A stretch of DNA of 64,000 bases from Williamsia muralis NBRC 105860. GTDB lineage: Bacteria; Actinomycetota; Actinomycetes; Mycobacteriales; Mycobacteriaceae. Positions 9,261 to 17,183 of the stretch are shown here, in pieces. The notes below the pieces were generated by a model. That model saw only the letters and a list, made by a program, of their open reading frames with translations, did no database searches and was not told where the DNA came from. The DNA is taken from the NCBI RefSeq assembly GCF_001598915.1, contig NZ_BDAP01000002.1, positions 496,001-560,000 on the forward strand, written 5' to 3'. How positions within the stretch are numbered: position 1 is the first letter of the stretch; each line of letters opens with the position of its first letter. Position numbers and translations under genes: made by a program.

Positions 9261-9587
9261 TCAGGGGAGACCGGCCAGGCGCAGTAGCGCTGCACACGCG
9301 GCTGCGGCGGCCACGACAACCACGAAAGGCGCCCGGCGCCAGGCGAGGACGCCGCCGACGGCGACGCCGACGATGCGGGACGGCTCCGCGAAGTGCTGAT
9401 CGTCGATGAGTGTGGAGGTCGCCACGAGCGCGGCCAGCAGGACCACGCTGCCGACGGAGGTGAGCCGGTGGATGTCCGGAGGCATCGTCACCCGCGCTGC
9501 GAGCACCGGCCCGACGAACCGAAAAGCGTACGTACCCAAGGCCAATACGGCGATACCGACGAGCAGGACGGGCGTCGAGGTGTTCAT
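9261..9587 (-). CDS. azlD: AzlD-family branched-chain amino acid exporter, small subunit
   Basis: 108 residues with about four hydrophobic helices and the Thr-Tyr-Ala-Phe-Arg motif (GTYAFRFVGP, about 18-27) of the AzlD family. It forms a two-subunit exporter with AzlC for branched-chain amino acids or related compounds. The ATG at 9587 overlaps the azlC stop by 4 bases (ATGA), so synthesis is coupled. A longer in-frame extension inside azlC is a shadow. Confidence 0.88.
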   Translation of the reverse strand: MNTSTPVLLVGIAVLALGTYAFRFVGPVLAARVTMPPDIHRLTSVGSVVLLAALVATSTLIDDQHFAEPSRIVGVAVGGVLAWRRAPFVVVVAAAAACAALLRLAGLP

Positions 9588-10303
9588 CCGATGGCCGCAC
9601 GTCGACGGCCGGGGATCGGAACGACGAGCACCAGCGCAGCCAAAGCGAGTAGTACCGGTACGCCCACCGGGGTGAAGAACGAGGCACCGACGGCGATGAC
9701 GGCACCGGCGAGCGCGGCATTGCGGGTGGCTCGCTCGCGCATCGCGGGCAGGATGAGGGCGAGGAGGACCGCCGGGAACGCGGCGTCCAATCCGAAGGCG
9801 TCGGTGTCGGTGATGAGTGTGCCGCCCGCCGAACCGGCGAGGACCCCGACGTTCCATGCGACGAAAAGTCCTGCGCCGCACGCCCAATAGATCGATCGGC
9901 GCATCTTCGGTGCGTCCTGCGCAAGCGTGAAGGCAACCGATTCGTCGATCATCAGGTGCGATCCGAGCAACCGCCATCCGAGGGACTTCCCGAGCACGTC
10001 GCCGATCGAGAAGCCGAACAGGATGTGCCTGGCATTGGCCAGTAACCCGGCGGCGACCGCGGCGAAGATCCCACCGCCGGCGGCGAGGATCGCGACAAAT
10101 GTGAACTGAGATGCTCCGGCGAACACGACCACCGACATCAACAGGGGCATCCAGAGGGGGAAGCCGCTGCTGACGGCGATCGCGCCGAAGGACAGTCCGA
10201 CAACGCCCACGGCGACGCAGACGAGTGCGACATCGCGGGCAGTGGCGGCATCAAGCGAGATGCCGAGCCGCGGTGTTCGCCATATCGAACGCATGATCAA
10301 CAT
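9584..10303 (-). CDS. azlC: AzlC-family branched-chain amino acid exporter, large subunit
   Basis: 239 residues, about six to seven membrane helices, with the family segments GASQFTFVAILAAGG and NARHILFGFS (about 63-93) and the SHLMIDESVAF motif. AzlC/AzlD efflux branched-chain amino acids. The start may be the ATG at 10303 or the one at 10294; no Shine-Dalgarno is visible before either, so a leaderless message is possible. Divergent from a helix-turn-helix/cupin regulator, the usual partner of this exporter in actinobacteria. Confidence 0.92.
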   Translation of the reverse strand: MLIMRSIWRTPRLGISLDAATARDVALVCVAVGVVGLSFGAIAVSSGFPLWMPLLMSVVVFAGASQFTFVAILAAGGGIFAAVAAGLLANARHILFGFSIGDVLGKSLGWRLLGSHLMIDESVAFTLAQDAPKMRRSIYWACGAGLFVAWNVGVLAGSAGGTLITDTDAFGLDAAFPAVLLALILPAMRERATRNAALAGAVIAVGASFFTPVGVPVLLALAALVLVVPIPGRRRAAIG

Positions 10304-10330
10304 GGTGAACGATGTCCGTGGTGTTCGTCA

Positions 10331-10359
10331 AGCCGAACGAAGGTAGTCTGAGCCGAACG
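10331..10359. repeat. Direct repeat in the azlC/regulator gap
   Basis: AGCCGAACG occurs at 10331-10339 and again at 10351-10359, start to start exactly 20 bases, two helical turns, so both copies face the same side of DNA. TAGTCT at 10344-10349, between them, could be the -10 of the regulator gene. A binding site for the XRE-cupin regulator is a reasonable inference. Confidence 0.5.
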
Positions 10360-10394
10360 GCACGGGGGGTTGTCGGCGAGACCGGAGGTCGGAC

Positions 10395-10946
10395 ATGGCT
10401 GGAGCGCCACTGCAGGCGATTGCGGCAGCACTGCAACGCGAACGGAAACGAACGGGGCTCTCGCTCGCCGAGGTGGCTCGCCGCGCGGGAGTCGCCAAAT
10501 CGACGCTGTCGCAACTCGAGGCGGGCAACGGCAATCCGAGTGTGGAGACGCTGTGGGCGCTCAGTACCGCCCTCGATGTGCCCTTCGCCCACCTCGTCCA
10601 GCCACCGACCCCACGCGTGCAGGTGATCCGATCCGGTGAAGGTCCTGCAGTGGCGTCGGAGCAGTCCGACTACATGGCGACTGTGCTGGCTGCGTGCCCG
10701 CCACACGCCCGCCGCGACATCTACCTGATCACGGCCCAACCGGGCGAACCGCGGGTGTCCGACCCCCACATGGCCGGAGTGGTCGAGCATCTGGTGATGG
10801 GCAGTGGTCGCGCGCTTGTCGGACTCATCGATGACCCGGTCGAACTGGGCCCGGGCGACTACATCAGCTACCCGGGCGATCTACCGCACACGTTCGAAGC
10901 CCTCGAACCGGACTGCACGGCGGTGCTCATCTCCGAACACGTGTGA
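10395..10946 (+). CDS. XRE-family regulator with C-terminal cupin sensor
   Basis: 183 residues. An N-terminal helix-turn-helix (about 8-62; the recognition region reads VAKSTLSQLEAGNGNPS) is followed by a cupin fold with the ELGPGDYISYPGDLPHTFEAL motif near 150-170. Proteins of this build sense a small ligand in the cupin and control a neighbouring transporter or catabolic gene. Being divergent from azlCD across 91 bases with a phased direct repeat, it probably controls amino-acid export and itself. Confidence 0.9.
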   Translation: MAGAPLQAIAAALQRERKRTGLSLAEVARRAGVAKSTLSQLEAGNGNPSVETLWALSTALDVPFAHLVQPPTPRVQVIRSGEGPAVASEQSDYMATVLAACPPHARRDIYLITAQPGEPRVSDPHMAGVVEHLVMGSGRALVGLIDDPVELGPGDYISYPGDLPHTFEALEPDCTAVLISEHV

Positions 10947-10967
10947 CAGGTGTCGATGAAATAACGC

Positions 10968-11025
10968 CGCCGCACCGGTCCATACGGGTGAGAACAACAA
11001 CACCTGGACCGAAGGAGGTGCGGCG
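10968..11025 (+). promoter_or_regulatory. 15-bp leader hairpin with the Shine-Dalgarno as its bulge
   Basis: The 5' arm at 10968-10982 (CGCCGCACCGGTCCA) is perfectly complementary to TGGACCG (11005-11011) plus GTGCGGCG (11018-11025). The only unpaired bases on the 3' arm are AAGGAG at 11012-11017, the ribosome-binding core, and the stem ends at the base before the ATG at 11026. The loop is 22 nt (10983-11004). Fifteen perfect pairs are unlikely by chance. Translational control of the downstream oxidoreductase is inferred. Confidence 0.65.
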
Positions 11026-11889
11026 ATGGCGGCAATCCGCCGCGGTATCAGCTTGCCCACCTTTGGCCCGCTGGCCGGACCCGATTCGGTTGCGCAGATC
11101 GCCCGCACCGCCGATGACCTCGGCTTTCACAGCGTGTCCTCGGCCGACCGTCTGTTGCTACCGGCCGACGCCGGACCCCTCGGCCAGGCCTGCCAGACGC
11201 CCCGGCCGGTGTGGGACTGCATCGAGATGCTGACCTGGGCAGCCGCGCACACCACCAGGGTCCGGCTCGCGACCACGGTGGTGCATGCGCTGTTTCAGCC
11301 GCCCGTGGTCCTGGCCCGGCGGCTGGCCACCCTCGATCGGCTCAGCGGCGGGCGGCTCGACGTCGGGATCGGCCAGGGCTGGACCCCGCACGAACACGAG
11401 TCGGCGGGGGTGTCGATGACCTCCCGGGTGGACGCGCTCGCCGAACATCTGGAATTGATGCGCCGATGCTGGCGCCCCGGCCCGGTGTCGTTCCAGGGCG
11501 AGCACTACCGGCTGCGGCCGAGTTGGGTGGAGCCGAAGCCTGCCCAGCCGACACTGCCCGTGTACATCGCGGCGATGACACCGCAGGGCATCGCACAGGC
11601 GGCGGCCATTGCAGACGGCTTCATGTATCCGGTCACCACCTGGACCTCGGCCACCGAAGCGATCGGCCTGTACCGGGAGGCCGGGGGCCGCGGCCCGGTT
11701 GCGCTACGGCTCAATCCGATCCGCGACTCCCTGTCCGGTGCACTCGACCGGTTCGCCGAGACCCTGCCCGCCGATCTGGCGCAGGCGAGTGAACTCGGCG
11801 CGAGCGAGGTGCACTGGGAGCTGAACCAATCGACGATGACGCTCACCGAACAGTGCAAGGCCATGGCACTCATCACCGAAATGACCTAA
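11026..11889 (+). CDS. LLM-class (luciferase-like) oxidoreductase, probably F420-dependent
   Basis: 287 residues with the TIM-barrel features of luciferase-like monooxygenases: RGISLPTFGP at the N-terminus, strand VRLATTVVHALFQPPVVLARRLATLD around residues 80-105, and the GRLDVGIGQGWTPHE segment at about 112-126, typical of F420-binding members in actinobacteria. It likely reduces or oxidises a small organic substrate. The start is fixed by AAGGAGGTG at 11012-11020, itself buried in a hairpin. Downstream, 75 bases on, is a KstR-box-controlled flavoprotein; whether the two cooperate is unknown. Confidence 0.88.
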   Translation: MAAIRRGISLPTFGPLAGPDSVAQIARTADDLGFHSVSSADRLLLPADAGPLGQACQTPRPVWDCIEMLTWAAAHTTRVRLATTVVHALFQPPVVLARRLATLDRLSGGRLDVGIGQGWTPHEHESAGVSMTSRVDALAEHLELMRRCWRPGPVSFQGEHYRLRPSWVEPKPAQPTLPVYIAAMTPQGIAQAAAIADGFMYPVTTWTSATEAIGLYREAGGRGPVALRLNPIRDSLSGALDRFAETLPADLAQASELGASEVHWELNQSTMTLTEQCKAMALITEMT

Positions 11890-11891
11890 AT

Positions 11892-11905
11892 TAGAACGAG
11901 TTCTA
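11892..11905. promoter_or_regulatory. KstR-type steroid operator
   Basis: TAGAAC-GA-GTTCTA is a palindrome with perfect 6-bp arms and fits the published KstR consensus TNNAACNNGTTNNA at every fixed position. It lies 60 bases before the ATG of an FAD dehydrogenase. ATGACC (11881-11886) and TAGTTT (11904-11909), spaced 17, could be a promoter in which the box fills the spacer. Confidence 0.8.
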
Positions 11906-11964
11906 GTTTGACGATTTGTCCGATACGGCGGTCGTTCGACGGTCAAACAAGTGAGGAAGTCGCG

Positions 11965-13416
11965 ATGCAGGCGGAGTTGCCCGAGGTAGTGCCCGTTTCC
12001 GAGGTGTCGGAATGGTCCGATGAGGTGGACGTCGTGGTGGTCGGGTGCGGCATCTCGGGCGGCAGCGCGGCGGTGGAGGCCGCGTCGGCCGGTGCCCGTG
12101 TGCTGGTCCTCGAGCGTGCAGCAGCGGCAGGCGGGACATCGGCGATGGCCGGTGGCCACTTCTACCTCGGTGGCGGCACCCCGGTGCAGCAGGCGACCGG
12201 GCACGCGGATTCGCCCGAGGAGATGGAGAAGTACCTCCTCGCCGTTTCCCGCGATCCCGAGCCGGACAAGATCCATGCCTATTGCCAGGGCAGTGTCGAG
12301 CACTTCAACTGGCTCGAAAGTCTCGGTTTCGAGTTCGAGCGGTCCTACTACCCGGAGAAGGCCGTCATCCAGCCCGGCACCCAGGGCCTGATGTTCACCG
12401 GCAACGAGAAGGTCTGGCCGTTCTGTGAAAAGGCCAAGCCGGCGCCGCGTGGTCACAAGGTGCCCGTCAAAGGCGACACCGGTGGTGCGGGCATGGTGAC
12501 CGAGCTCCTGGTGAAGCGGCTTGCCGAGACGGGTAACGAGATCCGGTACGAGACCGGTGCCCGCAACCTGGTGGTCGACGAATCCGGCGCTGTTGTCGGG
12601 CTGAAGTGGAAGCGATTGCAGGAGACCGGCTTCATTCGCGCAAAGGCGGTGATCATCGCGGCCGGCGGGTTCGTGATGAACGAATCGATGGTGGCCGAGT
12701 TCACGCCGGAACTGGCCGAGAAGCCGTACACCCTGGGCAGCACCTACGACGACGGCCTGGGGATCCGGCTGGGCGCGTCGGTGGGTGGCGGACTCAAGCA
12801 CATGGATCAGTCGTTTGTCACCGCGCCGCTGTACCCGCCGTCGATCCTCCTGACCGGCCTTGCGGTGAACAAAGACGGCCGGCGTTTCGTCAACGAGGAC
12901 TCCTACCACTCGCGCACATCGGCATTCGTGATGGAGCAGCCGGAAGCGATCGCCTACCTCATCGTGGACGAAGCACACATGGAACGCCCGGAGTTCCCTC
13001 TCGTCCCGTTCATCGACGGCTGGGAGACCGTGGCCGAGATGGAGGACGGGCTCGGTATCCCGTCAGGACATCTGCAGAAGACGCTGGACCTCTACAACGA
13101 GAACGCCGCCCGCGGTGAAGACCCGGACTTCGGCAAGCGTGCGGAGTGGCTCGCGCCCCAGGACAAGGGACCATGGGCGGCGTTCGACATGTCGCTCGGC
13201 AAGGCGATGTACGCCGGCTTCACGATGGGCGGTCTTGCCACCTCCGCCGAAGGCCAGGTGCTCACCGACGACGGTTCGGTCATCACAGGGCTCTATGCCG
13301 CAGGCGCAGGCGCGGCGAACATCGCCCAGGACGGTAAGGGCTACGCCAGTGGAACGCAGCTGGGTGAGGGGTCCTTCTTCGGTCGTCGAGCCGGCCGGCA
13401 CGCAGCGTCGCTCTAA
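11965..13416 (+). CDS. FAD-dependent dehydrogenase of the fumarate reductase/KstD-like superfamily
   Basis: 483 residues from the ATG at 11965 behind GAGGAAG. The FAD site GCGISGGSAAVEAA (about 28-41) is followed by the acidic end LVLER and AAGGTSAMAGG. The C-terminus carries a second FAD segment with GLYAAGAGAANIAQDGKGY and GTQLGEGSFFGRRAG. This build is shared by 3-ketosteroid dehydrogenases and related flavoproteins; I do not see enough to call it KstD itself. The KstR box upstream places it in sterol catabolism. Its stop overlaps the convergent gtrA-like stop by 4 bases. Confidence 0.88.
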   Translation: MQAELPEVVPVSEVSEWSDEVDVVVVGCGISGGSAAVEAASAGARVLVLERAAAAGGTSAMAGGHFYLGGGTPVQQATGHADSPEEMEKYLLAVSRDPEPDKIHAYCQGSVEHFNWLESLGFEFERSYYPEKAVIQPGTQGLMFTGNEKVWPFCEKAKPAPRGHKVPVKGDTGGAGMVTELLVKRLAETGNEIRYETGARNLVVDESGAVVGLKWKRLQETGFIRAKAVIIAAGGFVMNESMVAEFTPELAEKPYTLGSTYDDGLGIRLGASVGGGLKHMDQSFVTAPLYPPSILLTGLAVNKDGRRFVNEDSYHSRTSAFVMEQPEAIAYLIVDEAHMERPEFPLVPFIDGWETVAEMEDGLGIPSGHLQKTLDLYNENAARGEDPDFGKRAEWLAPQDKGPWAAFDMSLGKAMYAGFTMGGLATSAEGQVLTDDGSVITGLYAAGAGAANIAQDGKGYASGTQLGEGSFFGRRAGRHAASL

Positions 13417-13979
13417 CGGGTTCTCTGGCCGCCGGCCTCGAGCTGGCGGGCCAGAGCCCGTGAGAAGACGTGCCGGAAGGTGAAGAACCGCACCGCGGTC
13501 GCGATCAGATTGACCAGCATGAGCAGGGCCAGTTCCAGCTTGCTCGAGGGGTGCTCTGAGATCTGGTGAAGGACGAACAGCGAGAAGGCGCTCAGCGACC
13601 AGCCGAACGCAAACACTGCGATGCCCTGCACGTGATGGAGCAGGATCATCCGCTGTCCCCGAAGTCGGAAAGTGAAGGCGCGGTTGGCGCCGGTGTTGAG
13701 AACGGCCGCGATCAGCATCGCGACGAAGTTCGCGGCCTGCGCGCCGATCAGCGGATGAAAACTCAGGTACATCAGCGCATACGCAGTGGTGCACGCGATC
13801 CCGACAGCACAAAAGCGCAGAACCTGAACTGAAACAGGTCTGCGCAGAAAGTCGACTATGGTTCGCCGCTCGGCCGGATCGGTCTCCGCCGGAGCGGTTT
13901 CGATCTGATCACCAGGGACCGGGCCTACCGTCACACCCCCCACGATATGGGAGACCCTGGAAAATTGTGTTATCGGCAT
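13413..13979 (-). CDS. GtrA-family membrane protein
   Basis: 188 residues. An acidic cytosolic N-terminus of about 50 residues precedes four hydrophobic helices, with the family pattern LRFCAVGIACTTAYALMYL and NTGANRAFTFR (about 54-105) and a closing VRFFTFRHVF. GtrA proteins are thought to flip or bind prenyl-linked sugars in cell-envelope glycosylation. No glycosyltransferase is adjacent. The C-terminus is Arg-rich. Confidence 0.87.
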   Translation of the reverse strand: MPITQFSRVSHIVGGVTVGPVPGDQIETAPAETDPAERRTIVDFLRRPVSVQVLRFCAVGIACTTAYALMYLSFHPLIGAQAANFVAMLIAAVLNTGANRAFTFRLRGQRMILLHHVQGIAVFAFGWSLSAFSLFVLHQISEHPSSKLELALLMLVNLIATAVRFFTFRHVFSRALARQLEAGGQRTR

Positions 13980-13984
13980 GCGAC

Positions 13985-14028
13985 TCGGGCCGGGACGGCC
14001 GGTCGGGGGGTGAACCGTCCCGGCCCGA
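13985..14028 (-). terminator. Strong hairpin downstream of the fasciclin gene
   Basis: TCGGGCCGGGACGG at 13985-13998 and CCGTCCCGGCCCGA at 14015-14028 form a perfect 14-bp stem with a 16-nt loop. It lies 43 bases past the fasciclin gene stop (minus strand) and before the gtrA-like start at 13979. No T-run follows, as is common for actinobacterial terminators. Confidence 0.65.
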
Positions 14029-14071
14029 ATCTTGATCTACCTCAGCTGAGAGATGACGCGTCGGGCATGGA

Positions 14072-14740
14072 TCACATGGCCGGGGGCATCATCACGGTGT
14101 CGATGAGGTAGACGGTTGCGTTGGCGGTTTTCACACCACCACAGACCACTGTCGAATCGTTGGCCTTGAGCGAGTCGCCCGAGCCGGTCACGTTGACGGC
14201 CTGGCCCTCAACTGTGGTCTGCTCGCCCGCGACCTGCTCGGGGGTCAGCTGGCCCGGCACGACGTGGTAGGTCAGGATCTTGGTCAGCAACGCGCTGTCG
14301 GTCTTCAGCGTCTCGATGGTGGCCGGATCGATCTTGGCGAAGGCATCATCGGTGGGTGCGAAGACGGTGAACTCGCCACCGTTGAGGGTGTCAACGAGGT
14401 TGACCTGCGGGTTCAACTGTCCCGAGACGGCCTGGGTCAGGGTCTTGAGCATCGGGTTGTTGGATGCGGCGGTAGCCACCGGATCCATCGCCATGCCGTT
14501 CACGGAGCCCGCGCCGGTGGGGTTGGCCTCGGCGTATGCCGCGCAGCCCGGTCCGACCAGCGAAGCCGGCTCGGCGGAAGCGCTTGAGCCCGAGGTCATT
14601 TCGGAAGAGGTCATCGGTGCCGATGCCGCAGTGCTCGAGGACGAGTCGGAACTGTCGTCCGAACACCCCGCCACGAGTCCTACTGCCAGGCCGACGCCCG
14701 CCACGGTCACTGCAAGTCGCTGAATTCGTTTGAGAGCCAT
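14072..14740 (-). CDS. Fasciclin-domain lipoprotein (MPT83/MPT70-like)
   Basis: 222 residues from the ATG at 14740. The signal peptide ends in the lipobox LVAGC (C26), followed by a Ser-rich linker and one fasciclin (FAS1) domain, about 90-220, with FAPTDDAF and the YHVVPGQL motif. It is exported and lipid-anchored, with a likely adhesive role. MPT83/MPT70 of M. tuberculosis are the related proteins and are controlled by SigK. Here the gene lies beside sigK, behind a SigK-type promoter. A Cys pair (about C67, C210) may form a disulfide. Confidence 0.93.
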   Translation of the reverse strand: MALKRIQRLAVTVAGVGLAVGLVAGCSDDSSDSSSSTAASAPMTSSEMTSGSSASAEPASLVGPGCAAYAEANPTGAGSVNGMAMDPVATAASNNPMLKTLTQAVSGQLNPQVNLVDTLNGGEFTVFAPTDDAFAKIDPATIETLKTDSALLTKILTYHVVPGQLTPEQVAGEQTTVEGQAVNVTGSGDSLKANDSTVVCGGVKTANATVYLIDTVMMPPAM

Positions 14741-14839
14741 GTTCGCTGTCCTATCCATTGCTGTCTTTTACGGAGGCGCAAACGACTTCGTCCACCACCT
14801 GGTGGCGGAGTGTGTCGATCACTTGGTCGATCACTGCAG

Positions 14840-14866
14840 GTTCGGAGCTGTGCCGGAATCGGATGG
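14840..14866 (-). promoter_or_regulatory. SigK-type promoter of the fasciclin gene
   Basis: On the minus strand, CCATCC (14866-14861) and CCGAAC (14845-14840) are separated by 15 bases, matching the mycobacterial SigK -35/-10 elements CCATCC and CCGAAT except for the final base. The transcript would have a leader of about 95 bases to the ATG at 14740. Confidence 0.75.
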
Positions 14867-14900
14867 GTGCGGATCGAAAACTTTTTCAAAGAGGTCATGA

Positions 14901-14927
14901 CCATCCGTAACGTTCTCGGCGCCGAAT
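14901..14927 (+). promoter_or_regulatory. SigK-type promoter of the molybdopterin oxidoreductase-sigK-rskA operon
   Basis: CCATCC at 14901-14906 and CCGAAT at 14922-14927, spaced 15 bases, are exact matches to the mycobacterial SigK elements. The spacing equals that of the divergent promoter. It lies 46 bases before the TTG at 14974 and would also transcribe sigK, giving positive autoregulation. Confidence 0.8.
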
Positions 14928-14973
14928 CCCTCATCGATACCGACCCGATGACTTCTCTTGAAAGGCTGAGCAA

Positions 14974-16575
14974 TTGCGAATCGCAGCGATGGCACGCGAC
15001 GGACTTGCCGGTCTGATCGCGGTTGGCGCCGGCCTTGCCGCCGGCGAACTGGCGGCAGCCGCCGTCTCTTCCTACGCATCTCCCTTCTATGCAGTCGGGT
15101 CGTTCCTCGTCGACCGAGCCCCGGCTCCGGTCCGCGAGTTCGCGATCGACACCTTCGGAACCAATGACAAGCCGGTTCTGTTGTGGGGCATTGCCGGTGC
15201 GGTTGTTGTGCTCGCGATCGTCGCGGGGATAGCCGAACGGCGCACAGTTCCAATCGGTTCAGCGCTCATCGTGGCCTTCGGAGCCTTCGGGGTGCTCGCC
15301 GCGCTCCATCGTCCTACATCCGACATGTGGTACGCCGCACCGTCTTTGGTGGCAATGGTGGTCGGCATATTGGTGCTGAGGGGTTTGCGGGGGTTCCTCT
15401 TCAAACGCCGGCGCACGGACCGTGACGATGTGGCCACAAAGGAGGTCTCCGCTCGTCTCGACACCGGATCCCACGCTGCCACGAACTCGTCGGACTCCGG
15501 CTCGCGGGGACTGTCGAGGCGCCAGTTCGGCATCTCGGCAGGCGTGGTGGCGGCGGCCTCGGTGGCAGCCGCGTTCATCGGCCGGCAGATGTCGACGATG
15601 GGTGATGTGATCGCCGACCGGCGCAGGGTCCGGCTTCCCCGTCCCGCCAGCGGCGCGGCGCCGATACCCGCGGGCGCCGATGTCGGGATCGACGGCGCAA
15701 CGCCGTTCATGACGAACAACGCAGATTTCTACCGCATCGACACCGCGCTCCAGGTCCCCAAGCTCACCACCGGTGAGTGGAGCCTGAAGATCCACGGCAT
15801 GGTGGACAACGAGGTCACCCTGACCTGGGACGACCTCATGGACATGCAGGCGCAGGAGCGGATCATCACGCTCACCTGTGTCTCCAACGAGGTCGGCGGC
15901 AACCTGGCGGGCACGGCTCGCTGGACCGGCTACCCGATCAAGGACATCCTCGAGCGCGCAGGCGTGCAAGACGACGCCGACATGTTGTTCTCCACCAGCG
16001 TCGACGGCTGGACCTCCGGTACGCCCATCGACGCCCTGACCGACGGGCGCGACGCGATGCTTGTCATCGGGATGAACGGTGAACCCCTGCCCCTCGAGCA
16101 CGGTTATCCCGTGCGCCAGCTCGTGCCCGGTCTGTACGGCTTCGTTTCGGCGACCAAATGGGTCGTCGACTGGGAGATCACCCGCTTCGACAAGGCCGAG
16201 GCCTACTGGACCAAGAGGGATTGGGGCGTCAAGGCGCCGATCAAGACCGCATCGCGGATCGACAGGCCCGCTGGATTGTCGAAGTTGCCCGTGGGAGAAG
16301 TGGTGATCGCGGGTACCGCCTGGGCCCAGCACCGCGGTATCGCGAAGGTCGAGGTGAGGGTCGACAACGGCCCGTGGAACACCGCGACCTTGGCCACCGA
16401 GTACTCCAATGACACCTGGCGACAGTGGTTCTGGACCTGGCAGGCCACTCCCGGCCAACACACGGTCTATTGCCGCGCAACTGATGAAACGGGGGCAGTG
16501 CAGCCCGAAGAGAGGGTCGCCCCCATCCCCGACGGAGCGACCGGTTGGCACAACCGGGTGTTCCGGATCGAGTAG
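14974..16575 (+). CDS. Membrane-anchored molybdopterin-dependent oxidoreductase (sulfite oxidase/YedY superfamily)
   Basis: 533 residues from a TTG at 14974, chosen because AAAGG lies 8 bases upstream; the ATG at 14989 is the alternative. Four N-terminal membrane helices (about 10-30, 68-86, 92-111, 122-138) lead to a twin-arginine-like SRRQF at 181-185 and a fifth helix, then the catalytic domain. The molybdenum-ligating cysteine is C302 in LTCVSNEVGG. A C-terminal Mo-co dimerisation domain follows from about 420. It should act outside the membrane on sulfur or oxidised side chains. First gene of the SigK operon, 8 bases from sigK. Confidence 0.92.
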   Translation: MRIAAMARDGLAGLIAVGAGLAAGELAAAAVSSYASPFYAVGSFLVDRAPAPVREFAIDTFGTNDKPVLLWGIAGAVVVLAIVAGIAERRTVPIGSALIVAFGAFGVLAALHRPTSDMWYAAPSLVAMVVGILVLRGLRGFLFKRRRTDRDDVATKEVSARLDTGSHAATNSSDSGSRGLSRRQFGISAGVVAAASVAAAFIGRQMSTMGDVIADRRRVRLPRPASGAAPIPAGADVGIDGATPFMTNNADFYRIDTALQVPKLTTGEWSLKIHGMVDNEVTLTWDDLMDMQAQERIITLTCVSNEVGGNLAGTARWTGYPIKDILERAGVQDDADMLFSTSVDGWTSGTPIDALTDGRDAMLVIGMNGEPLPLEHGYPVRQLVPGLYGFVSATKWVVDWEITRFDKAEAYWTKRDWGVKAPIKTASRIDRPAGLSKLPVGEVVIAGTAWAQHRGIAKVEVRVDNGPWNTATLATEYSNDTWRQWFWTWQATPGQHTVYCRATDETGAVQPEERVAPIPDGATGWHNRVFRIE

Positions 16576-16583
16576 GTGTCTTG

Positions 16584-17183
16584 ATGACTATCGCTAGTGT
16601 CATGGATGTGACCGACCGAATTCCCGGAGCTCGGGTAGATCTAGCTGATCTGTTGATCAGGACGGCCGGCCATGATCGACAGGCTTTCGCCGAGCTGTAC
16701 GACGCGACGGGTTCCCGTGTTTTCGGGCTGATCCTTCGAGTTCTGCGCGATCGTGGCTACGCAGAGGAGACAGTGCAGGAGGTGTACCTGCAGGTCTGGC
16801 AGAAGGCGGACAGTTTCGATCCCGCATCGGGGTCGGCTCTGAGCTGGCTGCTCACCATCGCCCACCGCCGCGCCGTCGATCGGGTCCGAAGCGAGGAAGC
16901 CGCAGGCAAGCGCGGCCACGACTACTCGGTCTCCAATGTGGAAACACCCACCGACACCGTCGCCGACTCGGTCGTGGCGGCCGAAGAACGATCCGACGTG
17001 ATGGTGTGTCTCGGCAGCCTCACCGCCACCCAGCGGCAGAGTATCGAGCTGTCGTACTACGGCGGTATGACCTACCGTCAGGTCGCCGAGCGGCTCGACG
17101 CCGCGCTCCCGACCATCAAATCCCGCATCCGCGACGGACTGCGACGCCTCAAAGACTGCTTGGAGGCGACTTCACATGGCTGA
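16584..17183 (+). CDS. sigK: ECF sigma factor SigK
   Basis: 199 residues from the ATG at 16584; an internal ATG at 16602 is possible. The sigma-2 region spans about 30-95 (FAELYDATGSRVFG and the QEVYLQVWQKADSFDP helix), and the sigma-4 helix-turn-helix is at about 140-190 (TYRQVAERLDAALPTIKSRIRDGL). Its gene overlaps rskA by 8 bases. The assignment as SigK rather than another ECF factor rests on the fasciclin lipoprotein neighbour, the RskA-type anti-sigma and the two SigK-type promoters. Confidence 0.93.
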   Translation: MTIASVMDVTDRIPGARVDLADLLIRTAGHDRQAFAELYDATGSRVFGLILRVLRDRGYAEETVQEVYLQVWQKADSFDPASGSALSWLLTIAHRRAVDRVRSEEAAGKRGHDYSVSNVETPTDTVADSVVAAEERSDVMVCLGSLTATQRQSIELSYYGGMTYRQVAERLDAALPTIKSRIRDGLRRLKDCLEATSHG

